Below, piece after piece: positions 52,163-61,496 of a stretch of 64,000 nucleotides of DNA (its first letter is position 1; the number at the start of each line of letters is the position of its first letter). Position numbers and translations under genes: made by a program. This stretch comes from Oceanococcus sp964629015 (GTDB taxonomy: Bacteria; Pseudomonadota; Gammaproteobacteria; Nevskiales; Oceanococcaceae): assembly GCA_964629015.1 (NCBI GenBank), contig CAZVMN010000004.1, forward strand, positions 1 to 64,000. Reading direction: 5' to 3'. Under the pieces are notes generated by a model. That model did not search any database and was not told the origin of the DNA. It was given only the letters and a program-made list of their open reading frames with translations.

Positions 52163-53542
52163 TCAGGCTGCCTTGCGCGCTTCCATACGCTCGGCAATCA
52201 GACCCGCGGTTTGATGCTTCAAGGTGTTGATCACCGCGGTCGCCCGCGCACTGACCACCGCGTGCAGCAGCACCGTCGGAATCGCCACCGTCAGGCCCAG
52301 CACCGTGGTCACCAGGGCCTGGGAAATCCCGCCTGCCATGGTTTTAGGATCACTGGTTCCGAACAAGGTAATGGCCTGGAAGGTCGCGATCATCCCGATC
52401 ACTGTCCCCATCAGGCCCATCAACGGCGCCACCGCCGAAATCACTTTGATCAACCCGACAAAGCGATCAATCTTGGGACGTTCTTCCAAGATCGCCTCGC
52501 CCAAACGCATCTCCAGCGTTTCGGTATCCGCATCCTGATTGTCCTCATACACTTTGAGCATGCGCCCCAAAGGATTGCCCGTGCTCGGCTGCGCCACGTT
52601 GCGACGCTGCGCCGCAACCTTACTGCTGACGATCATGATGCCAATCAGTTTCAGCATCGCAATCAGCACACCGACGATACCCAGCGCAACGATCAGATAA
52701 CCAATCAAACCACCCTGATGCACCCGATCCATCAGTGACGGGGCATCGACCAGACGGGTCAGCAACGAGCCGCCTGTAGGGTCTATGCCCAGCGGCGCAA
52801 CACCGTCACTGTTCTTGCTGTAGGCGGCGATCTGATCCAGGTAGCGGTCTTCGGGCTGACGCTTGAGCAACGAGGCGCGCTGACTCTCCGCCTGCCAGCT
52901 CAGGTATACCGGCGTCGGCTGATCACTGATCAGGTTGAATTTGCCGACCCGGGTCATATTGATGTTCTGACGATCACCGGACTCGGTGATCACCTCACCC
53001 TCGACGCTGACAATCTGCCCCGACGCAGTAATTTCCTGCTGCACCAAAAACCACAGCTGCTCGAGATCTTCAATGGTGAAAATCTCCGAGGCTTTTTCCA
53101 TGCGTGCGATCAGATCTGCAAGCCAAGTCTCGCGCCCCGGATAATCCAGTGAGGTCGGCGAATTGCGCACCACCCCAACCAGATCCGCCGCACTTTGCTG
53201 CAGCAGTCCAAACAAGGCTGCATTTGGGCCCATCTCGCGGCGCAGTTCGCTGATCTTGCGTTCGTAAGCCAGCTTGTTGTTGCGCGCGGTCTTTTCCAAT
53301 TCGGCGCTTTGCTGTTGCAGAGCATCGCGACGGGCACGCGCCTCACGCAAGGCCGCTTGCTTGTCGGCATCCGACAGGCGACGGAAGCTGGCCACCTGAC
53401 GGGCTTCGTCTGCACGGTTGCCGATCTGGCCAGTGCGGACCTTTTCCAACAACGCATCTTCGCTTTGCGCCGACACCGCGAAACTGCTTAGCCCCAGTGT
53501 GGTTGCAAGTGCAGCCACGCCCAGTGTGTATGCCCAGCGCAT
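52163..53542 (-). CDS. TtpC-like MotA/TolQ/ExbB protein with periplasmic domain
   Basis: A 459-residue protein. A signal peptide (TLGVAALATTLGLSSFAVSA) and a periplasmic coiled-coil domain (DADKQAALREARARRDALQQ, then to about residue 260) precede an ExbB-like channel domain with VAPLMGLMGTVIGMIATFQA and GISQALVTTVLGLTVAIP. This is the layout of TtpC, the extra component of Vibrio TonB2 systems. Its start overlaps the stop of the DUF3450 gene by 1 bp. A second, related copy is at 54863. Confidence 0.88.
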   Translation of the reverse strand: MRWAYTLGVAALATTLGLSSFAVSAQSEDALLEKVRTGQIGNRADEARQVASFRRLSDADKQAALREARARRDALQQQSAELEKTARNNKLAYERKISELRREMGPNAALFGLLQQSAADLVGVVRNSPTSLDYPGRETWLADLIARMEKASEIFTIEDLEQLWFLVQQEITASGQIVSVEGEVITESGDRQNINMTRVGKFNLISDQPTPVYLSWQAESQRASLLKRQPEDRYLDQIAAYSKNSDGVAPLGIDPTGGSLLTRLVDAPSLMDRVHQGGLIGYLIVALGIVGVLIAMLKLIGIMIVSSKVAAQRRNVAQPSTGNPLGRMLKVYEDNQDADTETLEMRLGEAILEERPKIDRFVGLIKVISAVAPLMGLMGTVIGMIATFQAITLFGTSDPKTMAGGISQALVTTVLGLTVAIPTVLLHAVVSARATAVINTLKHQTAGLIAERMEARKAA

Positions 53543-54384
53543 CAGTGGGCCTCCCGCAATGCCACATCCAGCAACGCACGCTGATCCTGGCTCAACTCTA
53601 TGCCGTTGTCATAGCCGGCGCGATTGCCCGCCGCGCGCGGCGGTGGCAAAGGCAAGGTCAGCAAACTCGGCGCGGTGAGTTTGTTGGCTACACGAATCGC
53701 CTGATACACGCCATTCCGGTATTCCGCACCCAGCGCTTCCCACCGACCACTTTCGGCATTCCAACGCCCGGTGTGCTGGCGATCCGCGGTCTGATAGAAC
53801 AAACCCAACCGGCCCAGGCGCAGCACATTGACTTCACGTTCGCCGCCTTCGGCTTCGATCACATCGTTGTAAGCTTCGATGGTGTTGCCGTAGCTCAGCT
53901 CCGTCATGTAAGCATCCAGCACCTGGCGGAATTTCTCCGCCGCAGCGACATCCGCGCGGTCAATCGTGTCACGCAGAAAATCGACCCGCTCGCCGCGCTC
54001 ATCCGGCAAAAATGGCGGACTCACCTCAACCAGTTCGGCGTAGGTCTCAACCATGTTGTTGAGCAATGGCAGCAACTGACGATCAACCTCAGTGGCTTTG
54101 GAAATCGACGCATCGGTGCGCGCAATCTCACTCTCCTGAGCATCAATCTGGGTCTGCAACTGGCGGTTGTAGGCTTCCAAACCCTCAATCTGACGCAGCA
54201 AACGCTGATACTCCGCGTCCACGTCCTGGGTCTGAGTGTCCATCGCATCAATACGTTGCTGCGATTCACGCTGGGCAACCAGGAAGGCTTCACCCTCACC
54301 GAGCATATCCCTGACGCTGTCCGCTAGCGCTGGACCGCTGCCCAACAAGCCCGCAACAACACCCACCACCACTGCTTTTTTCAT
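53542..54384 (-). CDS. DUF3450 periplasmic coiled-coil protein
   Basis: A 280-residue exported protein; I chose the ATG at 54384 because it opens the signal peptide (MKKAVVVGVVAGLLGSGPALA), though an upstream ATG at 54441 overlaps the exbD stop. The mature part begins with a long coiled coil (QRIDAMDTQTQDVDAEYQRL onward) and continues with PPFLPDERGERVDFLRDTID and LRLGRLGLFYQTADRQHTGRW, as in DUF3450. The family is always found with TtpC/ExbB2/ExbD2/TonB2 genes and is thought to be part of that complex. Confidence 0.87.
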   Translation of the reverse strand: MKKAVVVGVVAGLLGSGPALADSVRDMLGEGEAFLVAQRESQQRIDAMDTQTQDVDAEYQRLLRQIEGLEAYNRQLQTQIDAQESEIARTDASISKATEVDRQLLPLLNNMVETYAELVEVSPPFLPDERGERVDFLRDTIDRADVAAAEKFRQVLDAYMTELSYGNTIEAYNDVIEAEGGEREVNVLRLGRLGLFYQTADRQHTGRWNAESGRWEALGAEYRNGVYQAIRVANKLTAPSLLTLPLPPPRAAGNRAGYDNGIELSQDQRALLDVALREAH

Positions 54385-54437
54385 CTTTCCGACTCCAGAG
54401 GTCACCGCGCCAGCGGCCTCATCGTGTTCAAAAATGT

Positions 54438-54851
54438 TCATCCTTCGTTCTCCGCCGCGACTGCGACCTGCCCCACGCCCGCCTGCTGCACGGCATCCAT
54501 CACCTGCTTCAAGACTTTGTGGGTGGAATCACGGTCGGCCTGAATCACCACCGAGCCCTGGGGGTTCTCAGCGTGCAGGCGTTTGATCAGTGTGCTCATG
54601 TCACGCACATCGACATGGCTGCCATCGATCCACACCTCATCCTCGGTGGTGATCGCAATCAAAATGTTGGCCAGATCCTGACGCTCCGCGGTGCTCGCCA
54701 GTGGACGCTGCACGTCGACACCAGCTTCCTTCACGAACGTCGCCGTCACTATGAAGAAAATCAACATGATGAAGACCACGTCCAACATCGGCGTGAGATC
54801 GATCGCGTTGTCCTGCTCGCCCGCATCGCCATCACCAAACACATCACTCAT
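54438..54851 (-). CDS. exbD: second ExbD/TolR family protein
   Basis: A 137-residue ExbD with the TM helix and Asp (AIDLTPMLDVVFIMLIFFIV) and periplasmic segments DLANILIAITTEDEVWIDGS and HAENPQGSVVIQADRDSTHK. It is very similar to the ExbD at 51201, including the VKEAGVDVQRP/VKEAGFDVNRP linker. It lies 11 bp behind the second TtpC-like gene and 53 bp before the DUF3450 start. Together with the TtpC-like protein it makes an extra channel pair in the operon. Confidence 0.92.
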   Translation of the reverse strand: MSDVFGDGDAGEQDNAIDLTPMLDVVFIMLIFFIVTATFVKEAGVDVQRPLASTAERQDLANILIAITTEDEVWIDGSHVDVRDMSTLIKRLHAENPQGSVVIQADRDSTHKVLKQVMDAVQQAGVGQVAVAAENEG

Positions 54852-54862
54852 GGCTGCGCTCC

Positions 54863-56305
54863 TTAAGCGGGTGCCGGCGTTGCCGGCGGTAGATCAGAGG
54901 CATCAGACAACACCTCACGCTGAGCCAAGGCATCGCCCGTCAACGCGGCACTGTGCTGCTGCAAACGCGTGACCAGTCGCTTACCCCGCGCCGAAACCAA
55001 CGCATGCAGCAAGACGGCAGGGACGGCCACAATCAGACCGAGCACGGTGGTGATCAAAGCCTGAGAAATCCCGCCGGCCATGGTTTGCGGATCGCCGGTG
55101 CCGTACAAGGTGATCGCCTGGAAGGTATTAATCATGCCAACCACCGTACCGAGCAGCCCCATCAGCGGCGCGACAGCAGCAATGATCGCCAGGAAAATGG
55201 TGAAGCGGTGGATACGACCGGTTTCCTTGCTCACCCGGTCATGCAACCGCATAGCCAGGATTTCCGGGTCGCGCGATTGATACTCGCGCCACGTCAGCAA
55301 CAGACGCCCCAGCGGATTGCCTTTGCTCGGACTGTCGAGCTTACGACCCTGTAGGGACACGCCCGCACTCAGCAGCAGGATATCGAGCAGCTTGAACGCC
55401 GCCAGAATCAGCGAGAACGCGCCAAGGCCCAGGATCATGTAACCCACCAGCCCGCCCTGATCCACGCGCTCGCGCAGCGTCGGCGCTTCGACCAGCAACT
55501 CCAACAGCGGACCCCGCGTAGGATCGACAGAGAGCGCATGCAAACCATCGGACGCCGTCAGGTAATCCTCAACCCGGAGCAGATCATCGCCACTCGGTTG
55601 ACGCTTCAAAGTGACAACTTGCTGATGCCCACCATCCCAACTCAGATACGCTGGAACCGGATCACGGGTCAGCAGGTTGAAGGTTCCGACGCGGACAATC
55701 TCTCGCTCACGGACATCGTCACCATCTTTGACCGGTACCCGCAGGCGCACAATGTCATCGGTGGCCGCGATCTCACGCTGAATCTCAAACCACAAGGTCC
55801 GAATATCGTCCGCTGAAGACACTTCGGTGGCATTCTTCATGCGGTTGGCGAAACCTTCCAGCCACACGTCGCGATCCGGAAACTGCAGGCTGGTCGGGGA
55901 ATTCACGAACGCGCCAATCAGATCCGAGGCGTTCTGCTGAAACACCCCGAACAGTTCCTTCAAGGCGCCGATCTTGTCCGACAGCAGTTTGGCCTTGTCG
56001 TCCAGTTCTACCCGATTGGATTCAAAGCGTCCCTCAAGACGAACACCTGCGGCCTCAAGATTCGCCAGGCGCTTTTGCGCCTGACCCAGCTTGCCCTGCG
56101 CCGCCGCGAGGCGATCCGCATAGCTTTGCTCCCTCGCCTTGAGCTGAGCCAAAGCATTGGCCTGATGGGCCTGCATCTGCGTGACCACAGACGACAGTGA
56201 AAAATCCGCAGACTCCGATGGCTCCTGAGCGTCGGCCCCGGCAATACTTGCCAGCAATAGGACACCCAGCAAACCACGTGCGAGTTTGCCAACTCGTAAA
56301 CGCAT
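54863..56305 (-). CDS. second TtpC-like MotA/TolQ/ExbB protein
   Basis: A 480-residue protein; the ATG at 56305 follows a GGGGGGA ribosome site and opens a signal peptide (LARGLLGVLLLASIAGADAQ). A coiled coil (QANALAQLKAREQSYADRLA, then KRLANLEAAGVRLEGRFES) leads into a periplasmic domain and an ExbB-like channel (AVAPLMGLLGTVVGMINTFQ, GISQALITTVLGLIVAVPAV). It is clearly paralogous to the protein at 52163 along its whole length. It is the first gene of the nine-gene minus-strand operon. Confidence 0.88.
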   Translation of the reverse strand: MRLRVGKLARGLLGVLLLASIAGADAQEPSESADFSLSSVVTQMQAHQANALAQLKAREQSYADRLAAAQGKLGQAQKRLANLEAAGVRLEGRFESNRVELDDKAKLLSDKIGALKELFGVFQQNASDLIGAFVNSPTSLQFPDRDVWLEGFANRMKNATEVSSADDIRTLWFEIQREIAATDDIVRLRVPVKDGDDVREREIVRVGTFNLLTRDPVPAYLSWDGGHQQVVTLKRQPSGDDLLRVEDYLTASDGLHALSVDPTRGPLLELLVEAPTLRERVDQGGLVGYMILGLGAFSLILAAFKLLDILLLSAGVSLQGRKLDSPSKGNPLGRLLLTWREYQSRDPEILAMRLHDRVSKETGRIHRFTIFLAIIAAVAPLMGLLGTVVGMINTFQAITLYGTGDPQTMAGGISQALITTVLGLIVAVPAVLLHALVSARGKRLVTRLQQHSAALTGDALAQREVLSDASDLPPATPAPA

Positions 56306-56412
56306 CAAATCCCCCCGAACTGATACAGCGTATCTCATCAGCATAGCGCGGATTGACGCCCTGACAAGTAGTAGGAACATACGACGGCAGCCCTACTCAA
56401 ACGCCTATCCAA

Positions 56413-58965
56413 TTATTGCGCGAAGTCCCAGCGAACACGCAAACCATACAAACGCGGTGGCGCGAGGGTGACAGTGCGCCCGAAATCCTGCTGCAGGATC
56501 GACTGGTAGTAATCCGTATCAGCGGCGTTCTCCACAAAGGCCGTCAGCTGCAAACCCAGCGGGTCGTAGAAATACGACAGGCGCGCACTCCACAGGTCAT
56601 AGGCCGGTTGTTCGTAGAACGGTGAGTTTTGCGGCGTGGTGTTGAAGCCACTGTTGTAGTAGTAATCCACACCAATCTCGAAATCACCCCAGCGTCCGCC
56701 ATTGATGAACTGATTGATGGAAATTGAGCTTGTCAGGTCTGGCGTGCGCACGATGTCGTTGCCGCTGAAATCACGCGCCGGACCACCCACCAGACTGTCC
56801 TCACCAAAGTAAAGACCCGTGTCGTCGTCATAGCCTGAGCCATTCGGATAGCTGGTGTACTTGCCATCCAGGTAGGTCGCACCGGCTGAGATTGCGAGGC
56901 CGGGATTCGAGTCAGGCATCGGTTGCCACAGCATGTCGAACTCGGCACCGTTGATTTCCGCCTCACCGGCATTCTTGAAGGTCACGATACCGCCCGAACC
57001 AATCGATACGATGGCCGTGAGCAAACCATCAATTTGGGTATGAAACACCGCGGCGTTCAAGCGCAGGCTGTTATCCAGCCAATCTGACTTAAAACCAAGT
57101 TCGAAGGCGGTGGCTGTCTCACGCTCCACCGCATCCGGGCTGGTGAAGAAGTTGACGATGTTGTAAGTCGGGCTCTTGTAGGCTCGCTGTGCCGATGCGA
57201 ACACCTGGAATTCATCATTGACACGGAACTGCAGCGCCAGCTTGGGCGACCAGGTTTTGTCGACAAGATCCGGCACGCTGAAGTTGAACAGACGCACGTT
57301 TTGATCCGTGCGATGCGCGTCGAAGTAATCATTCGGCGGCTCGCCAGCAGTCGGCAACACCACATCCAGATAGCTGTTTGTCAAACCGCGGGTTTCTTCC
57401 TGATAGCGAATACCCAGCGTGATATCCAGCCAATCGGCAGCGAAAATCGTGGACTGCAGATACGCCGCGTTGGACTCGGTCGTCAGCACCCCACCATTGC
57501 CCAACACGATGTCGCCTGTTCCATTGATCAACTGATTCACCAAACCCGACAGATTAGTGCCGCCGAGCAGATTGTCGACGCGATCAAGCAAGGACGAGAC
57601 GCCGAGCACGTTGGCCCCGAAGCCAGCTGCGTTCAGACTCAAATACAAAGATCCGAAGCCGCCCTCACCTTCCAGGCGGTATAAACCGGCCACCCACCGC
57701 ATGTAGTCAGCGAACGGCGAGCTGGCATTGGACAGCAGCTGAAGCTCATAGGTGTTTTGTAGATTGAACTGATCGTTACTGTAGAACTTGGCTTGCGAGG
57801 TTTCGGTGGAATCGAGGTCATACATGGCCTCATCCACATACGCATTGTTCTCGGAATAGATCAGCTTGATGTCGGCAAAATCGGTCAGCCATTCCAGCGT
57901 CGCGCCAAACAGCTCATTGCTGGTTTCGTTGCCACCCTGGTAGTCGTTGTGCCACACGCGGTCAGGCTCGTCAGGCTCGACACCGCCGGCAAAAATCGGC
58001 GCCGGACGGGTGTTCTCTTGCGACAAGGAGTTGCTGTTGAACTGCTCGTTGTAGGAACCCACCAGGGTCAACGTAAGATTGTCGCTGGGGAAAGCCTGCA
58101 ACTTGAGGCGACCACCCTGAACGAAATCTTCACGCATGGGGCCCGGTTCACCACCCACTTCGTTGCGCCCAAACAGATCCTGGTCTTCCTTGAAAAGAGC
58201 CAGCGTAGCGCCGAAGTAGTCAGTTAACGGCGTCCCCAGGTAGAGCTGGTATTTGCGCGCGTTGAAGTTGCCAAAAGAGGCTTTGGCTGTGCCGATAAAA
58301 TGATCCGGAGTGTCTGCGGTGACAATATTGATGGCGCCGCCGGTCGCGTTGCGCCCGAACAAGGTCCCTTGCGGACCTTTGAGCACTTCAACTCGCTCAA
58401 CCGGCCCGAGAGTGTCTTGTTTGCCCTGGCTAGGCCCGATATTGATACCGTCGATATAGGTGGCAACACTGGGATCCGCATTGGGCAAGAAGGCGTCCGT
58501 GCCTACGCCGCGGATGAAGATCAAGCTGTACCCGTAGGTGTAGGTGAAAGTCAGCCCGGGGGTGATCTTCATCAGATCGGCGGTCGATTCAACCCCAAAC
58601 GCGTCGAGCTTTTCGCCACTGAACGCATTGATCATGATCGGAACGTCCTGGACATCCTCCTCACGCTTTTGCGCGGTCACGATCACCTCTTCAACCAGTC
58701 GGTTACCACTACCGCGGACCGGCTTAGTGTCCTCTTCAGTGCCGACCGGTATGGTTTCCAATGCGTCCTGCGAGTCGGCGGCCGCATCCTCGGAGCTTGC
58801 CTCCGAACTTGAATCCGTTTGCGGCGCACTTGTTGGTGCCGGCTGCTGGGTCGCGGGTTCCGCAGGCCCGAACAGATCATCAAGATCGTCCTGTCCGTAA
58901 ACCGAGGCACTGGCGACCACGAAAAACAGACCAGGCACGGCCCGCCACAGAAATCCCTTCGTCAT
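56413..58965 (-). CDS. TonB-dependent receptor
   Basis: An 850-residue outer-membrane receptor. The signal peptide ends near VVASASVYG, followed by QDDLDDLFGPAEPATQQPA, an acidic/serine linker, the TonB box EEVIVTAQKREEDVQDVPIM, a plug (FIRGVGTDAFLPNADPSVAT, VEVLKGPQGTLFGRNATGGA) and a barrel ending in LRVRWDFAQ. The VTAQKREE plug type is widespread in receptors of degraders of hydrophobic compounds. It is upstream of the Ton operon and downstream of the P450 operon on the same strand, so it may import the P450 cluster's substrate. Confidence 0.92.
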   Translation of the reverse strand: MTKGFLWRAVPGLFFVVASASVYGQDDLDDLFGPAEPATQQPAPTSAPQTDSSSEASSEDAAADSQDALETIPVGTEEDTKPVRGSGNRLVEEVIVTAQKREEDVQDVPIMINAFSGEKLDAFGVESTADLMKITPGLTFTYTYGYSLIFIRGVGTDAFLPNADPSVATYIDGINIGPSQGKQDTLGPVERVEVLKGPQGTLFGRNATGGAINIVTADTPDHFIGTAKASFGNFNARKYQLYLGTPLTDYFGATLALFKEDQDLFGRNEVGGEPGPMREDFVQGGRLKLQAFPSDNLTLTLVGSYNEQFNSNSLSQENTRPAPIFAGGVEPDEPDRVWHNDYQGGNETSNELFGATLEWLTDFADIKLIYSENNAYVDEAMYDLDSTETSQAKFYSNDQFNLQNTYELQLLSNASSPFADYMRWVAGLYRLEGEGGFGSLYLSLNAAGFGANVLGVSSLLDRVDNLLGGTNLSGLVNQLINGTGDIVLGNGGVLTTESNAAYLQSTIFAADWLDITLGIRYQEETRGLTNSYLDVVLPTAGEPPNDYFDAHRTDQNVRLFNFSVPDLVDKTWSPKLALQFRVNDEFQVFASAQRAYKSPTYNIVNFFTSPDAVERETATAFELGFKSDWLDNSLRLNAAVFHTQIDGLLTAIVSIGSGGIVTFKNAGEAEINGAEFDMLWQPMPDSNPGLAISAGATYLDGKYTSYPNGSGYDDDTGLYFGEDSLVGGPARDFSGNDIVRTPDLTSSISINQFINGGRWGDFEIGVDYYYNSGFNTTPQNSPFYEQPAYDLWSARLSYFYDPLGLQLTAFVENAADTDYYQSILQQDFGRTVTLAPPRLYGLRVRWDFAQ

Positions 58966-59144
58966 GTCTCACTCCGCATCTTGCACACCGGCTCGGGGGG
59001 AGATCCGGCGTTCATTGACGTTTTGTTGTCCTTGCGACGGCCTGGTTTTTTTATATGCGGCCGCGCGTGTCAGATGTCACATTACACAACTTACGACATC
59101 ATGTCTATTATTTATTGTGTCTTTTCGACATCTTTTTAACGGCT
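58966..59144. promoter_or_regulatory. promoter region of the TonB receptor, with GACATCATGTC palindrome
   Basis: About 180 bases between the receptor and the small membrane-protein gene. GACATCATGTC (59095-59105) is a perfect 11-bp palindrome, and further GTGTC and GACATC words follow at 59117-59132 in an AT-rich stretch. It is a candidate operator of a TetR- or GntR-type regulator. Confidence 0.4.
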
Positions 59145-59534
59145 TTAACCACGGCGAGAAAAAGCCAATAAAATCAAAGCCTGAAACAGATCGACCGCAG
59201 CCAGGATCAGAAAAACTGCGGGCGCTCCAGCACTGACACCGAACACAAACAGCCCCGTAGCGACGAGCTTCACCGCGATGGTGACACGCAGACCTTGAGC
59301 CGGTGATTCCAGGCTGAGCCGTAGCCAGGCAAAACCGGCGCCAAGTGCACCCAGCAAGTGGATGACGAGGTCGCTTCCCGGTGATGTTTGAAACGTGCCC
59401 GGCCAAGCCCAATGGGTATTGAGCTGAATCAGAAGATCGACCACCCCACTGCCGAGCAGTGGCGTGGCCAATACACAGAACAGCAGCAGATCACCGATAG
59501 CGATCTGCCGATACAGCGCGCTAGCATTCATCAA
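59145..59534 (-). CDS. small membrane protein of the P450 operon
   Basis: A 129-residue protein with about four TM helices (IGDLLLFCVLATPLLGSGVV, DLVIHLLGALGAGFAWL, VTIAVKLVATGLFVFGV, AVFLILAAVDLFQALILLAF). I recognise no family. Its start overlaps the stop of the NTF2-like gene by 4 bp, so it is the last gene of the catabolic operon. Confidence 0.7.
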   Translation of the reverse strand: MMNASALYRQIAIGDLLLFCVLATPLLGSGVVDLLIQLNTHWAWPGTFQTSPGSDLVIHLLGALGAGFAWLRLSLESPAQGLRVTIAVKLVATGLFVFGVSAGAPAVFLILAAVDLFQALILLAFSRRG

Positions 59535-59926
59535 CTGAAGGCCGCAACCGCCTCAGCGGTGTTCATGAAGTCACGGAAGCGCGTCCATTTGCCGTTCTCC
59601 ACGGTGATCACGTGGGCAAAATCGGAACGGATGTCGCGACCGGTCGAGCGCGCCGTTAGATGCAGCTGACCCGTCACCGTCACCATCTTGCCGTCGCTCA
59701 AAAACTGCTCCGGCTCAAACTGGTGAATGTCCACCGAACTGAGCACGGTCGAGAAAAAGCGCCCGGCTTCCTCAATACCGCGATAGGTGCCGGCATAGGG
59801 AATGACTGACGGACCGTAGAACTCAATCACAATATCGTCGTTGAGCATCTCGACTATGGCCGGCACATCTTTGTTGCCGAACCGGGTGAACACTTCAATG
59901 GTGGTGTCAATTTCTGGTGTGCTCAT
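59531..59926 (-). CDS. SnoaL/NTF2-like protein
   Basis: A 131-residue protein with an alpha+beta-barrel NTF2 fold (TTIEVFTRFGNKDVPAIVEM, DDIVIEFYGPSVIPYAGTYR, DIRSDFAHVITVENGKWTRF). The start follows AGGAGA. Members include isomerases, limonene-epoxide-hydrolase-like enzymes and binding proteins; the family cannot be narrowed from sequence alone. It is translationally coupled to the membrane-protein gene and follows the ferredoxin gene by 21 bp. Confidence 0.85.
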   Translation of the reverse strand: MSTPEIDTTIEVFTRFGNKDVPAIVEMLNDDIVIEFYGPSVIPYAGTYRGIEEAGRFFSTVLSSVDIHQFEPEQFLSDGKMVTVTGQLHLTARSTGRDIRSDFAHVITVENGKWTRFRDFMNTAEAVAAFS

Positions 59927-59947
59927 TGTTGTCTCCTGCTGGTTGAA

Positions 59948-60256
59948 TTATTCCGCGGGCGCGACCGTGATCGGCATACCGTCCAGTTCATCATTGAGAT
60001 GGACCTGACATGCCAAGCGGCTGCTCTGCTGGGTGTTGAGCAGCTCATCAAGCAGCTCAACCTCAAGTTCATCTTTGGGCGGCAAACGATTCAGCCAGGC
60101 GGGGTCCACATAGACCTGACAGGTAGCGCATGAGCACTCCCCGCCACAGGTGGCTTCCACCAGATCGAGTTCCGCCAACACATCCATAAGCCGATCACCA
60201 CTCTCGCAGTCCACAGATAAAGCCTGACCTGAGCGATCGATGACATTGATTTTCAT
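59948..60256 (-). CDS. [2Fe-2S] ferredoxin of the P450 system
   Basis: A 102-residue putidaredoxin/adrenodoxin-type ferredoxin; the ATG at 60256 (MKINVIDRSGQALSVDC) was chosen. The cluster ligands lie in ATCGGECSCATCQVYVD with the fourth Cys in SRLACQVHL. It passes electrons from the reductase encoded 4 bp upstream to the P450 at 62351. Confidence 0.94.
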   Translation of the reverse strand: MKINVIDRSGQALSVDCESGDRLMDVLAELDLVEATCGGECSCATCQVYVDPAWLNRLPPKDELEVELLDELLNTQQSSRLACQVHLNDELDGMPITVAPAE

Positions 60257-60260
60257 ACGT

Positions 60261-61496
60261 TTATTCCGAAACCGTTGTAAACAGATCGCGCAAGGCGATC
60301 GACGGGTTTGTAAGTACGGCGGGATCGACCTTGTGACCGGACGCAATCAAGCGCTTGGCCACGATGAAGTCCCCCGCCGCGTTGAGACATTGCGCCGCCT
60401 GCAAGCGACCATCCTCAACACTGAAACAACTCATACGCTCACCGTCGGGATGGACACGATCCAGCCATTGCGCACCACTCGAAGCGAGGCCAACCATCTG
60501 CAGCTTGCTTTTGTACTGATCCGACCAGAACCAGGGCGTAGTGAGTGCTGGCGGCGTCACACCGGCGATTGTTGCGGCCGCCACGTTGGCGCTCTGAATC
60601 GCGTTGTCCACCGACTCCAGACGCAGCCCACCCTGCCCATCAACTTGACGTGCGCGCGCGACATCACCGATCGCGAAGATGCTTGGGTTGCTGGTGCGGC
60701 CTACAGCATCCACCAGAATGCCGTCATCGCAAGCCAGGCCGGCGTCTTCAGCCAATGCGCTGTTGGGTTGCATACCGATGCCAACCACCAGCAGATCAGC
60801 ATCGATGTGCTGACCCGCCGTGGTCACGATGCCGCGAAATGCGGCATCCCCGAGAATCTCTGAGACGCCCAGGTTGCAACGCACATGGCTGCCATGGCGC
60901 TCATGCTCTTCGACCAAACGTCGGGCGATTTGCGGGGCCGCCGAACGCTCCAGAACCCGCGCCTGCATTTCCAGCACAGTGACTTCGCAGCCCAGGCGGC
61001 GCAGCGATGCAGCCACTTCCAAACCGATGTAACCGCCACCCAACAAAACCACGCGAGCACCCGCGGCCGCCCGCTCACGCAAGTCCTGCGTGTCTTTGTA
61101 ACTGCGGACGTAGCACACGCCCGTCATCTCATGCGGCACCAACGGCAGATAGCGTGGGCGACCACCGGTGGCCATCACTAGCACGTCGTACGGTGTGGTT
61201 TGATTGTCGGCGTCGATAACCCGCTGCTGAGTGGCATCGATGCGCACCACCGGGCAGCTCAGGCGCACATCCACATGGTGGCCGTCGTAATACGCGGCTT
61301 TGCGAATCAGCAGTTTGTCCTGCTCGACCTCGCCGAGCAGGAACTTCTTGGACAATGGCGGGCGGTGATACGGCAGCATGTCCTCATCACAGAACAGCAC
61401 AATTTTCCCGTCGTACCCGTTGGCTCGCAGGCTGCCGATCAATTGGACCGCAGCCTGACCACCGCCGATGACAACAACCCGCTCAATCGGCGTCAC
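60261..61496 (-). CDS. NAD(P)H-ferredoxin reductase (putidaredoxin-reductase type)
   Basis: A 411-residue FAD enzyme with GTG start overlapping the hydratase stop by 4 bp. The FAD motif is VVVIGGGQAAVQLIGSLR, with PYHRPPLSKKFL. The NAD motif is VVLLGGGYIGLEVAASLRR and the second FAD segment is PSIFAIGDVARAR. This is the class I P450 reductase layout (CamA/rhodocoxin reductase). It supplies electrons to the ferredoxin and P450 of the same operon. Confidence 0.94.
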   Translation of the reverse strand: MTPIERVVVIGGGQAAVQLIGSLRANGYDGKIVLFCDEDMLPYHRPPLSKKFLLGEVEQDKLLIRKAAYYDGHHVDVRLSCPVVRIDATQQRVIDADNQTTPYDVLVMATGGRPRYLPLVPHEMTGVCYVRSYKDTQDLRERAAAGARVVLLGGGYIGLEVAASLRRLGCEVTVLEMQARVLERSAAPQIARRLVEEHERHGSHVRCNLGVSEILGDAAFRGIVTTAGQHIDADLLVVGIGMQPNSALAEDAGLACDDGILVDAVGRTSNPSIFAIGDVARARQVDGQGGLRLESVDNAIQSANVAAATIAGVTPPALTTPWFWSDQYKSKLQMVGLASSGAQWLDRVHPDGERMSCFSVEDGRLQAAQCLNAAGDFIVAKRLIASGHKVDPAVLTNPSIALRDLFTTVSE

